This document shows positions 15,575 through 23,696 of a stretch of 64,000 nt of DNA, piece after piece. Position 1 is the first letter of the stretch. Every line of letters starts with the position of its first letter. The notes below the pieces were generated by a model. It saw only the letters and a list, made by a program, of their open reading frames with translations, was not told the DNA's origin and did no database searches. Origin of the DNA: CAZJRQ01 sp964548535 (lineage in GTDB: Bacteria; Bacillota; Clostridia; Oscillospirales; Ruminococcaceae); contig CAZJRQ010000003.1 of assembly GCA_964548535.1 (NCBI GenBank), positions 61,018-125,017 of the forward strand, given 5' to 3'. Made by a program: the position numbers and the translations under genes.

Positions 15575-18040
15575 CTAGCCCTCAAAATTTGACTGCCAAG
15601 TTAGCTGATCCATAAATTCATCAAGCGTCATTTTTCTTGAGCAATCTGATTTTTCTACAAAAATCTTCACACTCTCATTACCATGAATATCAAACCAGTT
15701 GTCTGAAAAAATACAGTCATCAGCTTCCAAGTCAAGACATACCGATTTAGCGTAATCCTGCGCCTTAAATTCAAGTGCAAATCTACCATATTCTTCTTTT
15801 GCAGAAACCGCAATGTATGGATTCAAAAACTCAAATTCCTTAGGTCTTACAAAAATAGTAGTACCCTGACTAACAAGTTTTTCTCCCTCAAAAAGTTTGT
15901 ATTCAAGATATTTCTGACGTTTATCCTGCATAGTTACAAGCTGATTGCCCAAATCAAGAGTTACAACATCTTTAGCACTCAAAGCCTTTGACGCAAATTC
16001 TCCACCGCCCTCAAGCAAAATTTCAGATTGATTATTTCTCAAACTCCAAGTATATCTAAGTTGACAATCCTGTAAAGTTTCATTGCAAATATTTATAATC
16101 GGTGCTGACGAATTAGTATCATCAACCGAAATCAACAGCGGATTATAAAATCTCTTAGCATAATAATGAAGTCCCTTCCAGCGATTATAGTAGTCAATAC
16201 TCGACCACGAAATCACAGGATTTGAATCATTAACCTGCCAGTAAACTGAACCCATACATCTTCCCCTAGCACGGCGCATATGCTCAACGTTTGAACGAAT
16301 ACAGTCCGCCTGCAAAAGCTGAGATGAATATATAAGTCTTTCAAATGTATAAGGATATCTAACCATTTGTGCAAGATAAAACATTATTTTTTCATTGCCT
16401 TGAACGCACTTTTGATGAGCCTCCATAACTGGTGACATCAAGTTGAAATCGCCAAGCTCCTCATCAGCAACAGTTCTCATTGTCTTTAAACAAGGAACAG
16501 ACTCAAATCCATACTCCGAACAAAATCTATAGTAAAATTCTCTAAACGCCTCAATAGGCTTTAAACAATGCCAAACGTCCCAGTAGTGCATATCTCCCGC
16601 ATGATTTGACGACGAATTTTTAAAACCTCCACCCGACGAAGGCGACGAGCACCAGTAGAAAATATCAGGCGAATATTCCTTTGCAATCTCAGGAATAATG
16701 TCCTCAAATTGTCTTAGATAATCAGCCTTAGACTCAGGGTCTTCCGGAAGTCCCCAGCCCTCCCAAGCTGACTCAATCTCATTATTTCCGCACCACATTC
16801 CAAGCGACGCATGATTTCTAAGACGAATTATGTTGTCCTTAATTTCCTCACGAACAGTCTGCTCAAATTCTTCAGTAAGCAAATATGCCGAGCAAGCAAA
16901 CATGAAATCCTGCCATACAATAAGTCCGTTCTCATCACAAAAATCATAAAAATACTTATCAGGATAATATCCTCCGCCCCAAACTCTAATGCAATTATAA
17001 TTAGCTTTGATACATTGCTCCAAGAGTTCACGAGTACGTTTTTCTGTACAAGTAGTAACGATCTGATCCTTAGGAATATAATTCGCACCCATAGCAAAAA
17101 TCTTTTTACCATTAAGCTTAAAGCAAAACTCCTCGCCCCACTCGTCCTTGTCCTGACTAATAGTAAGCGTTCTAAGACCGATTCTCTCTACAATCTCATC
17201 GGCAACATCATCACCGTTCATAATCTTGACTGAGCAAACGTACAGAGGCTGCTGACCGTATCCATTCGCCCACCAAAGCTGAGGATTAGTTATATCGCAC
17301 TCAAATACGCATGAAGTATCCCCAGCAGAAATTTGACATTCTACAGTGTTAGAAATTATTCCGTTAGGATTCTTGATTGTCAAAACTGCCTTGTCACAAT
17401 TTGCATTCTTAAAATTCACCTTGCAAGAAATCCTAACCGAATCATCACCATGCTCTTGACTATAAAGACAATCCTCAAGCTTAGCGTCCGACCAGCACTC
17501 AATTGAAACGTCGCGCCAGATACCCATATCAGGCAATTTAGGACCCCAATCCCAGCCAAACATACAATGCGCTTTTCTAAGGTGAGTATATCCCGCCATA
17601 GTAGAATCAACACCCCAAAGCGGACGCTCCTCCTGCTTTTTCGCAATATAATTATTAGGTGATAAAATTTTCACCAAAAGCTTGTTTTCGCCAGAAACAA
17701 TAATTCCCTTTACATCATACTTCCAAATTCGGTGCATATTATTTGTAGCCCCAAGCTTTTTGCCATTTAGATACACTTCAGACAAAGTATCAATTCCGTC
17801 AAAAACAAGCGAAATATTATCATTTTCCAAAACATCATCACCCACAGTAAAGGCAGCAGAAAAATCATAATTATCATCACAAATTTCAGTCGAAACATAC
17901 TCGTTTTCACGCAAGTATGGATTTTCAATTTTATCATATTCAAGCAACGTCTTATAAACCGAACAAGGAACATTACAAGCTAGCTTCCGTGAATCGCCTT
18001 CCTTATTCATCAGCCAATTTCCATTTATTTTTATCTTCAT
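15575..18040 (-). CDS. Beta-mannosidase, glycoside hydrolase family 2
   Basis: A large cytoplasmic enzyme (821 residues from the chosen start) without signal peptide, expected to remove terminal beta-mannose from imported oligosaccharides. It has the GH2 order: sugar-binding jelly roll (INGNWLMNKEG... LVFDGIDTLSEVYLNGKKLG), immunoglobulin-like domain, TIM barrel. WCGNNEIESAWEGW carries the acid/base Glu and FCSEYGFESVP the nucleophile Glu; WQVNDSNPVISWSSIDYYNRWKGLHYYAKRFY is typical of beta-mannosidases. I chose ATG 18040, 7 bases after TGGAG, over the upstream ATG 18058, which has no Shine-Dalgarno. It is a single-gene unit with its own promoter and terminator and no sugar transporter nearby. 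Confidence 0.93.
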   Translation of the reverse strand: MKIKINGNWLMNKEGDSRKLACNVPCSVYKTLLEYDKIENPYLRENEYVSTEICDDNYDFSAAFTVGDDVLENDNISLVFDGIDTLSEVYLNGKKLGATNNMHRIWKYDVKGIIVSGENKLLVKILSPNNYIAKKQEERPLWGVDSTMAGYTHLRKAHCMFGWDWGPKLPDMGIWRDVSIECWSDAKLEDCLYSQEHGDDSVRISCKVNFKNANCDKAVLTIKNPNGIISNTVECQISAGDTSCVFECDITNPQLWWANGYGQQPLYVCSVKIMNGDDVADEIVERIGLRTLTISQDKDEWGEEFCFKLNGKKIFAMGANYIPKDQIVTTCTEKRTRELLEQCIKANYNCIRVWGGGYYPDKYFYDFCDENGLIVWQDFMFACSAYLLTEEFEQTVREEIKDNIIRLRNHASLGMWCGNNEIESAWEGWGLPEDPESKADYLRQFEDIIPEIAKEYSPDIFYWCSSPSSGGGFKNSSSNHAGDMHYWDVWHCLKPIEAFREFYYRFCSEYGFESVPCLKTMRTVADEELGDFNLMSPVMEAHQKCVQGNEKIMFYLAQMVRYPYTFERLIYSSQLLQADCIRSNVEHMRRARGRCMGSVYWQVNDSNPVISWSSIDYYNRWKGLHYYAKRFYNPLLISVDDTNSSAPIINICNETLQDCQLRYTWSLRNNQSEILLEGGGEFASKALSAKDVVTLDLGNQLVTMQDKRQKYLEYKLFEGEKLVSQGTTIFVRPKEFEFLNPYIAVSAKEEYGRFALEFKAQDYAKSVCLDLEADDCIFSDNWFDIHGNESVKIFVEKSDCSRKMTLDEFMDQLTWQSNFEG

Positions 18041-18127
18041 AACTGCACTCCATTTCATGTTATATATTCTTAGTTTTTGAAAATTAAAAGTCTGTAGTCA
18101 AATTTTATTATTTCTATCTTACTTAAT

Positions 18128-18156
18128 ATTATGACTATTTTTGTCCTGCAAGTCAA
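18128..18156 (-). promoter_or_regulatory. Promoter of the beta-mannosidase gene
   Basis: -35 TTGACT (18156-18151), 17-base spacer, -10 CATAAT (18133-18128) on the minus strand, about 90 bases before the start codon. Confidence 0.65.
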
Positions 18157-18188
18157 TGAATATTCCATGAACAATGCTAAATTACAAA

Positions 18189-18222
18189 ATAAAAAAGAGC
18201 ATTGACAAAACATCAATACTCT
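18189..18222 (-). terminator. Terminator after the HU-DUF6465 genes
   Basis: On the minus strand AGAGTATTGA and TCAATGCTCT pair around a 7-base loop and are followed by six T, 14 bases after the DUF6465 stop codon. Confidence 0.85.
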
Positions 18223-18236
18223 ATAAAAAAATCAAA

Positions 18237-18587
18237 TTAATCTAGCACAATCTTACCGCTGACTTTGCCGTTAACAACATAATAAGCAGCTCCATCTTCA
18301 GGCTTAATATAAATCTCAATCTTTCTGATTGCGCCCTTGTTGTTAGCCTTAAAATCAATCTTTGCAAGCTCAGTGATAGTGTCAATATCATGCTCTCTGC
18401 CATCAAACTGAACAAAAACAAATTCTTTTTTAGCAGCAGGCTTTGCAGCCGGTTTGCTAGTCTTTGCAGCGGGTTTTTTCTTTGCAGGAGCTTTCTCTTC
18501 AGCCTTTACCGCAACAGTTTCTTCTGCACTCTTGGTTGTCTTCTCTTCTAATGTGCTTTTTGGTTCACTAATTTTTTTCAAAGCCAT
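18237..18587 (-). CDS. DUF6465 family protein
   Basis: A 116-residue protein with two parts. Residues 1-50 are a disordered Lys/Ala/Pro/Glu-rich tail resembling histone-like tails (EEKAPAKKKPAAKTSKPAAK). Residues 52-116 form a small domain (FVFVQFDGREHDIDTITELAK ... IRKIEIYIKPEDGAAYYVVNGKVSGKIVLD) that I assign to DUF6465 from memory of the family pattern KxxxIYIKPEexaAYYVING. Function unknown. It follows the HU gene by 35 bases and shares its terminator. Together with the basic tail, this hints at a nucleoid-related role, which is inference. Confidence 0.8.
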   Translation of the reverse strand: MALKKISEPKSTLEEKTTKSAEETVAVKAEEKAPAKKKPAAKTSKPAAKPAAKKEFVFVQFDGREHDIDTITELAKIDFKANNKGAIRKIEIYIKPEDGAAYYVVNGKVSGKIVLD

Positions 18588-18622
18588 GATTTTTCTCCTC
18601 CTATTAAAAAATAACTGTCAAA

Positions 18623-18901
18623 TTATTTATTATCAACGATTTCCTTAAGAGCCTTGCCAGCCTTAAATGCTGGTACTTTCTTTGCAGGACAGTGAATTGG
18701 CTGACCAGTTGCAGGATTTTTTGATTCCTTAGCCGCTCTATCACGAACCTCAAAAGTTCCAAATCCAACGATTGATACTTTTTCACCCTTAGCAAGTGTT
18801 TCAGTAATAGAATCAATAACTATTGAAAGCAATTTCTCAGCATCTTTTTTAGTTGTGTCGCTGCGCTCTGCAATAACATTAATAAGTTCTGATTTTGTCA
18901 T
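18623..18901 (-). CDS. hup: DNA-binding protein HU
   Basis: A 92-residue histone-like protein of the HU/IHF family that bends and compacts DNA. It has the N-terminal helical dimer part (MTKSELINVIAERSDTTKKDAEKLL), the GFGTFEVRDRAAKESKNPATGQPI beta-arm signature and the C-terminal VPAFKAGKALKEIV. Full length. It has a consensus promoter and GGAGG-type Shine-Dalgarno, as expected for an abundant protein. Confidence 0.97.
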   Translation of the reverse strand: MTKSELINVIAERSDTTKKDAEKLLSIVIDSITETLAKGEKVSIVGFGTFEVRDRAAKESKNPATGQPIHCPAKKVPAFKAGKALKEIVDNK

Positions 18902-18936
18902 AATAAAAACCTCCGTATATATTAGATTATGCTTGT

Positions 18937-18965
18937 ATTATAGCCTATTTACGTTAACTTGTCAA
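18937..18965 (-). promoter_or_regulatory. Consensus promoter of the HU gene
   Basis: -35 TTGACA (18965-18960), 17-base spacer, -10 TATAAT (18942-18937): a perfect vegetative promoter, 36 bases from the start codon. The rest of the gap to 19201 is AT-rich with nothing else I can name. Confidence 0.92.
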
Positions 18966-19201
18966 CTTTACCCATGGATTTTTATTCTATTATCACAATC
19001 TTTGTAGAAATAAATAAATAAGCAGTCTAATAATAGATGAAATTTTGTATTTATTCACACAATATCAATAGCTGTGTTTATATATTAATTTTACATAAAT
19101 ATCGCAAACCACGCATTTTAAATATGTAAAACGTTATCATTACGTATTAAATCAACATCAATCCCATCACTAAATTTTCATCAAATATTCACATATACAT
19201 A

Positions 19202-19513
19202 CTATTGTCTTAATGACGAATAATATGCAATGACGTGACGATTTTCACCAGTAGCCAAATCTATGCCTTTGATATCAACACCATTATTACTCATAAGTTG
19301 AGCCGCCACCGCACCCTTAGCCGCACACCTAAAAACCTCACTGCCATCGCATACGATTATTATTTCACTATCAGACACAGAAATTCCACCAATTTTACCA
19401 AGCACAAATTCCTCTCCATTTTTTCGTTCGACAACATAAGAAAGCCTTTTACCATGCAGCAGGCTAATATCCTTCATCGAAGTTTTATCCTTATTTTTTC
19501 TTTTAAAAAACAT
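19202..19513 (-). CDS. Small hypothetical protein
   Basis: A 103-residue protein starting MFFKRKNKDKTSMKD, with a basic N-terminus and a compact beta-rich body: LSYVVERKNGEEFVLGKIGGISVSDSEIIIVCDGSEVFRCAAKGAVAAQLMSNNGVDIKGID. The DGSEVFRC...AAQLMSNNGVDIKG block looks like a small domain seen in Clostridia hypothetical proteins, but I cannot name it. I chose ATG 19513, 6 bases after GGAG; the longer TTG start overlaps the Shine-Dalgarno. It lies 16 bases after the DUF6774 gene and is probably cotranscribed with it. Confidence 0.75.
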   Translation of the reverse strand: MFFKRKNKDKTSMKDISLLHGKRLSYVVERKNGEEFVLGKIGGISVSDSEIIIVCDGSEVFRCAAKGAVAAQLMSNNGVDIKGIDLATGENRHVIAYYSSLRQ

Positions 19514-19529
19514 TTCAATCTCCAATCAC

Positions 19530-19748
19530 TCAACGATTACGTTCCTCAGTAGTTATATTCTGAAAATTTTCCAATTCCTCTTGTGTAGCCTTAGTTGACG
19601 CAATCATATCCAAAGCGTCAGAAACCATATTAAAAAAGTTCGACATCACAGCAAGCTCGGTAACACTCAATCCGTCGGACAAAGCATTAGCGAGCGATAC
19701 AGCCATAACATTCAGCTTTTGTCCATTACAATTATTCAAAAAAATCAC
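19530..19748 (-). CDS. DUF6774-like small helical protein
   Basis: A 72-residue, mostly helical protein. The core MAVSLANALSDGLSVTELAVMSNFFNMVSDALDMIAS resembles DUF6774, a small Clostridia family with the pattern AxxLxxGLSxxELxxLxxFFxxxxDxLxxIA; this is from memory. The start is uncertain: the GTG at 19748 has no Shine-Dalgarno, and an out-of-frame ATG (19753) overlaps a T7 tract just downstream, so a homopolymer error or slippage is possible. The Met at position 15 is another candidate. Confidence 0.6.
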   Translation of the reverse strand: MIFLNNCNGQKLNVMAVSLANALSDGLSVTELAVMSNFFNMVSDALDMIASTKATQEELENFQNITTEERNR

Positions 19749-19868
19749 TCATTTACATATTAGTAGTTTACAACTTTATATTATGCTAAACTTGTCATTA
19801 CTGTGAATAATCAGACATTGTCAGGTTAAAATAAATCTAAACAAATCACTTGTGAAAGGATATTTTCC

Positions 19869-20579
19869 ATGTTTATTTTAACAACCATTCTAACATCTCT
19901 AGGCTCAATTATCATAATGTTTTTTATATCAAAACTTCTTGGAAACAAGCAAATAAGTGAACTTAGTTTGTTTGACTATATAAATGGAATCACAATCGGC
20001 TCAATAGCCGCTGAAATGGCTGTCACCAACACTTTAAAAGATATGACACAAGCAATCATAGCTATGGTTTTGTACGGTATGACAGGAATTCTGCTTTCAT
20101 ACATGACTATAAAATCCATAAAAGCCCGACGTTTTTTATCAGGTACTGCTCTAATTCTTATGGAAAACGGTAAAATATATCCCGACAACCTAAAAACAGC
20201 AAAGCTAGATACGGACGATTTGCTAACTCGTGCAAGAAATGATGGATACTTTGATCTATCTCAAATAGCTTACGCAATACTTGAAACGAACGGAAAAATT
20301 TCTTTCCTTCCAAAAAAAGCCTATACGCCTTTAACCCCTAATGATTTAGGTCAGAAACCTCAAGACGATAAGCTTTGTATAAATGTAATTCTCGACGGTG
20401 AAATCATGGAGCAGAACCTTCGCCATACAGGAAATGATATCAAATGGCTTTCAAAAGAAATGCACAAAAAAGGATTTTCATCTCCGTCAGATATTTTCCT
20501 TGCCATAGTAGATGGAAACAATAAAGTAACATTCTATGCTCAAAATCATGAGAAAATCGAAAAAAACTTATTCGACTAA
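19869..20579 (+). CDS. DUF421 family membrane protein (YetF/YrbG-like)
   Basis: A 236-residue protein with three N-terminal transmembrane helices (about 3-22, 34-52, 58-80) containing the family motif LFDYINGITIGSIAAEMA, then a cytoplasmic alpha/beta domain with the repeated DDLLTRARNDGYFDLSQIAYAILETNGKISFLPK and GEIMEQNLRHTGNDIKWL patterns. DUF421 proteins are common in spore formers; their function is not established. The start follows GAAAGGA by 9 bases. Its stop codon overlaps the stop codon of the convergent maf gene. A second DUF421 gene is at 39259. Confidence 0.92.
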   Translation: MFILTTILTSLGSIIIMFFISKLLGNKQISELSLFDYINGITIGSIAAEMAVTNTLKDMTQAIIAMVLYGMTGILLSYMTIKSIKARRFLSGTALILMENGKIYPDNLKTAKLDTDDLLTRARNDGYFDLSQIAYAILETNGKISFLPKKAYTPLTPNDLGQKPQDDKLCINVILDGEIMEQNLRHTGNDIKWLSKEMHKKGFSSPSDIFLAIVDGNNKVTFYAQNHEKIEKNLFD

Positions 20580-21166
20580 TCTTGTTCCAAAAAAGTTCCA
20601 AGTATCATAGCCAGCTTAGAAACAGGAAGTCCGACAACATTAAAATAATCACCGTCAATCTTGTCAACAAGCAAAGAGCCAAGTCCTTGTATTCCATAAC
20701 CGCCAGCCTTGTCAAACGGCTCACCAGTAGCTATATAATCAGCAATATCCTCTTCGGTTAAATTTCTAAACGTAACCTTAGTCGTCACAGAAAAAGAGTG
20801 AATTTCGCCGGCATAATAAAAAGCTGTACCACTGATAACCTCGTGAGTTTTTCCAGATAAAGCTGAAAGCATAACAGCAGCTTGAAACGGGTTTTTAGGC
20901 TTACCTAATATTTGCCTGTCAAATAAAACAATTGTATCACAGGCAATAATAACATCAGCATCAGATTTCTCTGAAACCTCCTTGCATTTTTGAACAGCAA
21001 GAAATTCTGCTGAAAATTCAGGCTTTGTCCCCAGGGTAACAATTTCTTCCTCTGTTGCAGGAATTATAGTGAAGTTACTGCAAATATTCTTCATAAGTTC
21101 TTTTCTTCTAGGCGAACTTGAGGCAAGTACCACCTTTTTATCGCTAAGCAATCTATAAATTTTCAT
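20576..21166 (-). CDS. maf: Maf-family nucleoside triphosphate pyrophosphatase
   Basis: A 196-residue Maf/YhdE-type house-cleaning pyrophosphatase. It has the N-terminal signature LASSSPRRKELM, the VIIACDTIVLFDRQILGKPKNP active-site block and the ATGEPFDKAGGYGIQGLGSLLVDKIDGDYFNVVGLP C-terminal motif. It hydrolyses non-canonical or methylated nucleoside triphosphates. I chose ATG 21166 (MKIYRLLSDKK), 9 bases after GGGGG, rather than the longer start at 21193. Its stop overlaps the convergent DUF421 stop with no room for a terminator. Confidence 0.93.
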   Translation of the reverse strand: MKIYRLLSDKKVVLASSSPRRKELMKNICSNFTIIPATEEEIVTLGTKPEFSAEFLAVQKCKEVSEKSDADVIIACDTIVLFDRQILGKPKNPFQAAVMLSALSGKTHEVISGTAFYYAGEIHSFSVTTKVTFRNLTEEDIADYIATGEPFDKAGGYGIQGLGSLLVDKIDGDYFNVVGLPVSKLAMILGTFLEQD

Positions 21167-21192
21167 ATAATAAATCCCCCATAAAATACACA

Positions 21193-21225
21193 AAAACAGG
21201 ACTGAAATTTTCCGTCCTGTTTTTA
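21193..21225 (-). terminator. Bidirectional-looking terminator after the zinc-ribbon gene
   Basis: Perfect 10-bp arms AAAACAGGAC and GTCCTGTTTT with an 11-base loop. T-runs lie on both sides; the minus-strand sense fits the gene ending at 21277. Confidence 0.85.
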
Positions 21226-21276
21226 ATTTTCAATAAACTCGTGCCATAAATTCAAAACATCGAGACATATCAAACA

Positions 21277-22065
21277 CTATTCCATTTTACTACCGCATTG
21301 TGAACAAAAACAAGTACCAATCTCTTCTTTGTTTCCGCACTGATTACAGAAAATAAATCCATTATCATTACCGGATTTTTGAGCATCGCCATTTTGAACA
21401 TCAGAAATCACATCAGCCAGCACCTGCTCTGGGACTAAATCAATCGCCGCGTCAGCTTTCTCATCAACCTCATGAATATTCTTATCATGCACAGGCTCAA
21501 GCACAGCAACTTCAACACTCTCAGGAGCATCACCCTCAACACTAACAGCCGTATTCTCATTCTGCTCATTTTCGCCAAAGATAGGCTGTGCAATAGGCAC
21601 TGAATTATCATTCAAACTTGGTTGTACATTTTGTACAGCATTATTCTGAATACCAGGCTCTGGCATTACAGCTGGACTTTGCACCTCTACTGGTGCAGAC
21701 GCCTGAACAACTTCTTGAACCACCGGCTGCTTAGTTCCGCAATTTGGACAAAACGCAACGTCCAAATCAAGCTCAGTTCCACATTCAAGACAATATTTTC
21801 TCTTTTTAAGTGTATTAATCTTCTTCTGAATTTCTTCAGCCTGTGCTAGTTTATCATCAATTTCCTTTAAAAGAACCAAAACTTCATCATCATCAATTTT
21901 ATCACTAAGACGCGTTTTCACTATTCTTCCAATTTGAGTATATTTTCTATCAATTTCAACCAACAACTTTTTATTATTGCTATTAAGTTTATTCGCCTCA
22001 AAAGTCCTCTGTGTCGTGTCGGAAATTGAGTGCGTGCCCTTAGAAATCTTATCGAAAAATCCCAT
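21277..22065 (-). CDS. Cytoplasmic zinc-ribbon protein with two C4 ribbons
   Basis: A 262-residue protein. Residues 1-85 are helical and charged (coiled-coil-like: LLVEIDRKYTQIGRIVK ... EEIQKKINTLKKRKY). A first zinc ribbon is YCLECGTELDLDVAFCPNCGTK (about 92-114), then a long acidic, Pro/Val/Gln-rich linker, and a second ribbon FCNQCGNKEEIGTCFCSQCGSKME closes the protein. No membrane segment. The function is unknown; ribbons of this kind usually support protein or nucleic-acid contacts. The start follows GGAGG. It lies 31 bases downstream of the SpoIID-domain gene and is probably in its transcript. Confidence 0.85.
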   Translation of the reverse strand: MGFFDKISKGTHSISDTTQRTFEANKLNSNNKKLLVEIDRKYTQIGRIVKTRLSDKIDDDEVLVLLKEIDDKLAQAEEIQKKINTLKKRKYCLECGTELDLDVAFCPNCGTKQPVVQEVVQASAPVEVQSPAVMPEPGIQNNAVQNVQPSLNDNSVPIAQPIFGENEQNENTAVSVEGDAPESVEVAVLEPVHDKNIHEVDEKADAAIDLVPEQVLADVISDVQNGDAQKSGNDNGFIFCNQCGNKEEIGTCFCSQCGSKME

Positions 22066-22096
22066 CTATTGAAACCTCCAAATTGCAAAAAGTATT

Positions 22097-23494
22097 TTAT
22101 TGATCTTCATTTGAATTTGCATCAGAGTAACCCTCTGAATCGCCCGATGAACTACCATCATCTGTACTAGAACTATCGCTTTCTGGCTTAGACTGTTCAG
22201 AACTTGAATCAGCCTGCTCAACCTTTGAGTCAGCATTCAAACTTGACTCTTCATTTTCTTCACTGCTTGAATCTTCAGCACCGCTTGACTCTTCTTCAAG
22301 CTCTTTCTTATATTGCTCGCCACGCTCTACAGCTTTTTGATTAACATCAGAAACCTTCAAATAAGTATCTAAATAATAATGTCTCAAAATTTGATCGTAA
22401 GTATAGCCGTGATTAGCATACAAACAAGCACCCCATTGAGACATTCCAACACCATGACCCCAGCCATAAGTTGTAAAAGTAAAAGTACCATTTTCGTAAT
22501 CAATAGTAAACGCGTTTGATTTAAGACCAAACAAGCTTACAATTTTATTTCCAGTCATTTTATGCTGACCGTCAATTGTCATATTCTCAATATATTTATC
22601 ACTGAAACGAGAATCAATCTTAAACCAATTTTGAATATCGTCAGACAATTCAATATCAGCCTTATTCTTAAATATATCCTTTACCTGCTCTTTCGAGAAT
22701 TCTTTCTTGACGCCATAATGCGGGTCTTCCTCATCATAAGCACTAACAACAGCACGCAAATATGGATATGTAACATTCCAAATCTTCCCGCTCTCTGTCG
22801 AATATCCAGCAGACGAAGCCGAATAAACAGCGTTAATAATACTGTTGTCATAATAAACAGCCTGACCCTCAACAGCACTCACGCACGAATCAATTTTTGA
22901 CGGATACCCAGCCTTAAGACCAACCGACGGCTTTTGTCCAATCATATCATGAAATCTCAAATAAGAATAAGCAGCAACAGCCTGAGCCTTAATAGCATCC
23001 TCTTTCCAGCCAGAGTTAATTTCACTATAAACAATCTGACAAACAATTTCATGACCGTTAAGCGTTACAGTCTTGCCAGAAATCTCATCATAAACTGTAT
23101 AGTACTCATCAGCGGTGCTTCTAGTTTCATTATAGTTCATAGCATCAGGCATAGAGTCGTAAATCTGAGTATGATCTTCTGGAAGTTCCACAGAAAATTT
23201 GTCAACTTCCTTATCCTCCTCATCATCAGAAATCTTTTTAGTCTTAACTGACATATCATATTCATCAATTGATGCTTTCATAAAGTTAATGAAATTCACC
23301 TGCTCTGTTTCAATATCCTCATCAGAGTCAGAAACAGCCAAAGCAGACCTCTTTGTATTCTTCAAACCAACAGCATTACTTTCCGTTTCAATACCGCTGT
23401 CACTAAAAGCAGCAGCACCAAAAGCACCAACCACAACAAGTCCAGTTAAAGCGATTCCTATTTCAGTTGCAATCTTTTTAAATTTCAAATCCAT
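22097..23494 (-). CDS. SpoIID/LytB-domain protein
   Basis: A 465-residue protein with an N-terminal membrane anchor (about 11-32) and a SpoIID domain (about 145-395) that includes VCQIVYSEINSGWKEDAIKAQAVAAYSYLRFH, YSASSAGYSTESGKIWNVTYPYLRAV and the C-terminal YGWGHGVGMSQWGACLYANHGYTYDQILRHYY. SpoIID is the lytic transglycosylase used in engulfment; this version may be SpoIID or a paralogue, since it carries an unusual 65-residue Ser/Glu/Asp-rich tail. The start follows GAGG. It is next to a SleB-type gene. Confidence 0.88.
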   Translation of the reverse strand: MDLKFKKIATEIGIALTGLVVVGAFGAAAFSDSGIETESNAVGLKNTKRSALAVSDSDEDIETEQVNFINFMKASIDEYDMSVKTKKISDDEEDKEVDKFSVELPEDHTQIYDSMPDAMNYNETRSTADEYYTVYDEISGKTVTLNGHEIVCQIVYSEINSGWKEDAIKAQAVAAYSYLRFHDMIGQKPSVGLKAGYPSKIDSCVSAVEGQAVYYDNSIINAVYSASSAGYSTESGKIWNVTYPYLRAVVSAYDEEDPHYGVKKEFSKEQVKDIFKNKADIELSDDIQNWFKIDSRFSDKYIENMTIDGQHKMTGNKIVSLFGLKSNAFTIDYENGTFTFTTYGWGHGVGMSQWGACLYANHGYTYDQILRHYYLDTYLKVSDVNQKAVERGEQYKKELEEESSGAEDSSSEENEESSLNADSKVEQADSSSEQSKPESDSSSTDDGSSSGDSEGYSDANSNEDQ

Positions 23495-23612
23495 AAGCTA
23501 CCTCATAAAATCAATTTATCAACTTATCTTTTGCATGTAAAAAATCAGATGTTTCCAAAATCAGCCATAGCAAAAATAGCAACACCTATATTAATTTTAA
23601 ACTATTATAGAA

Positions 23613-23650
23613 AAAAGTCAAGACATAATATGAATTACGTCTTGACTTTT
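23613..23650 (-). terminator. Terminator after the SleB-type gene
   Basis: Perfect 12-bp arms AAAAGTCAAGAC and GTCTTGACTTTT around a 14-base loop, ending in a T-run on the minus strand. Confidence 0.9.
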
Positions 23651-23696
23651 GTAAAATATCACAATTTATATGAACAAATTTAGTCACATTGACAAA

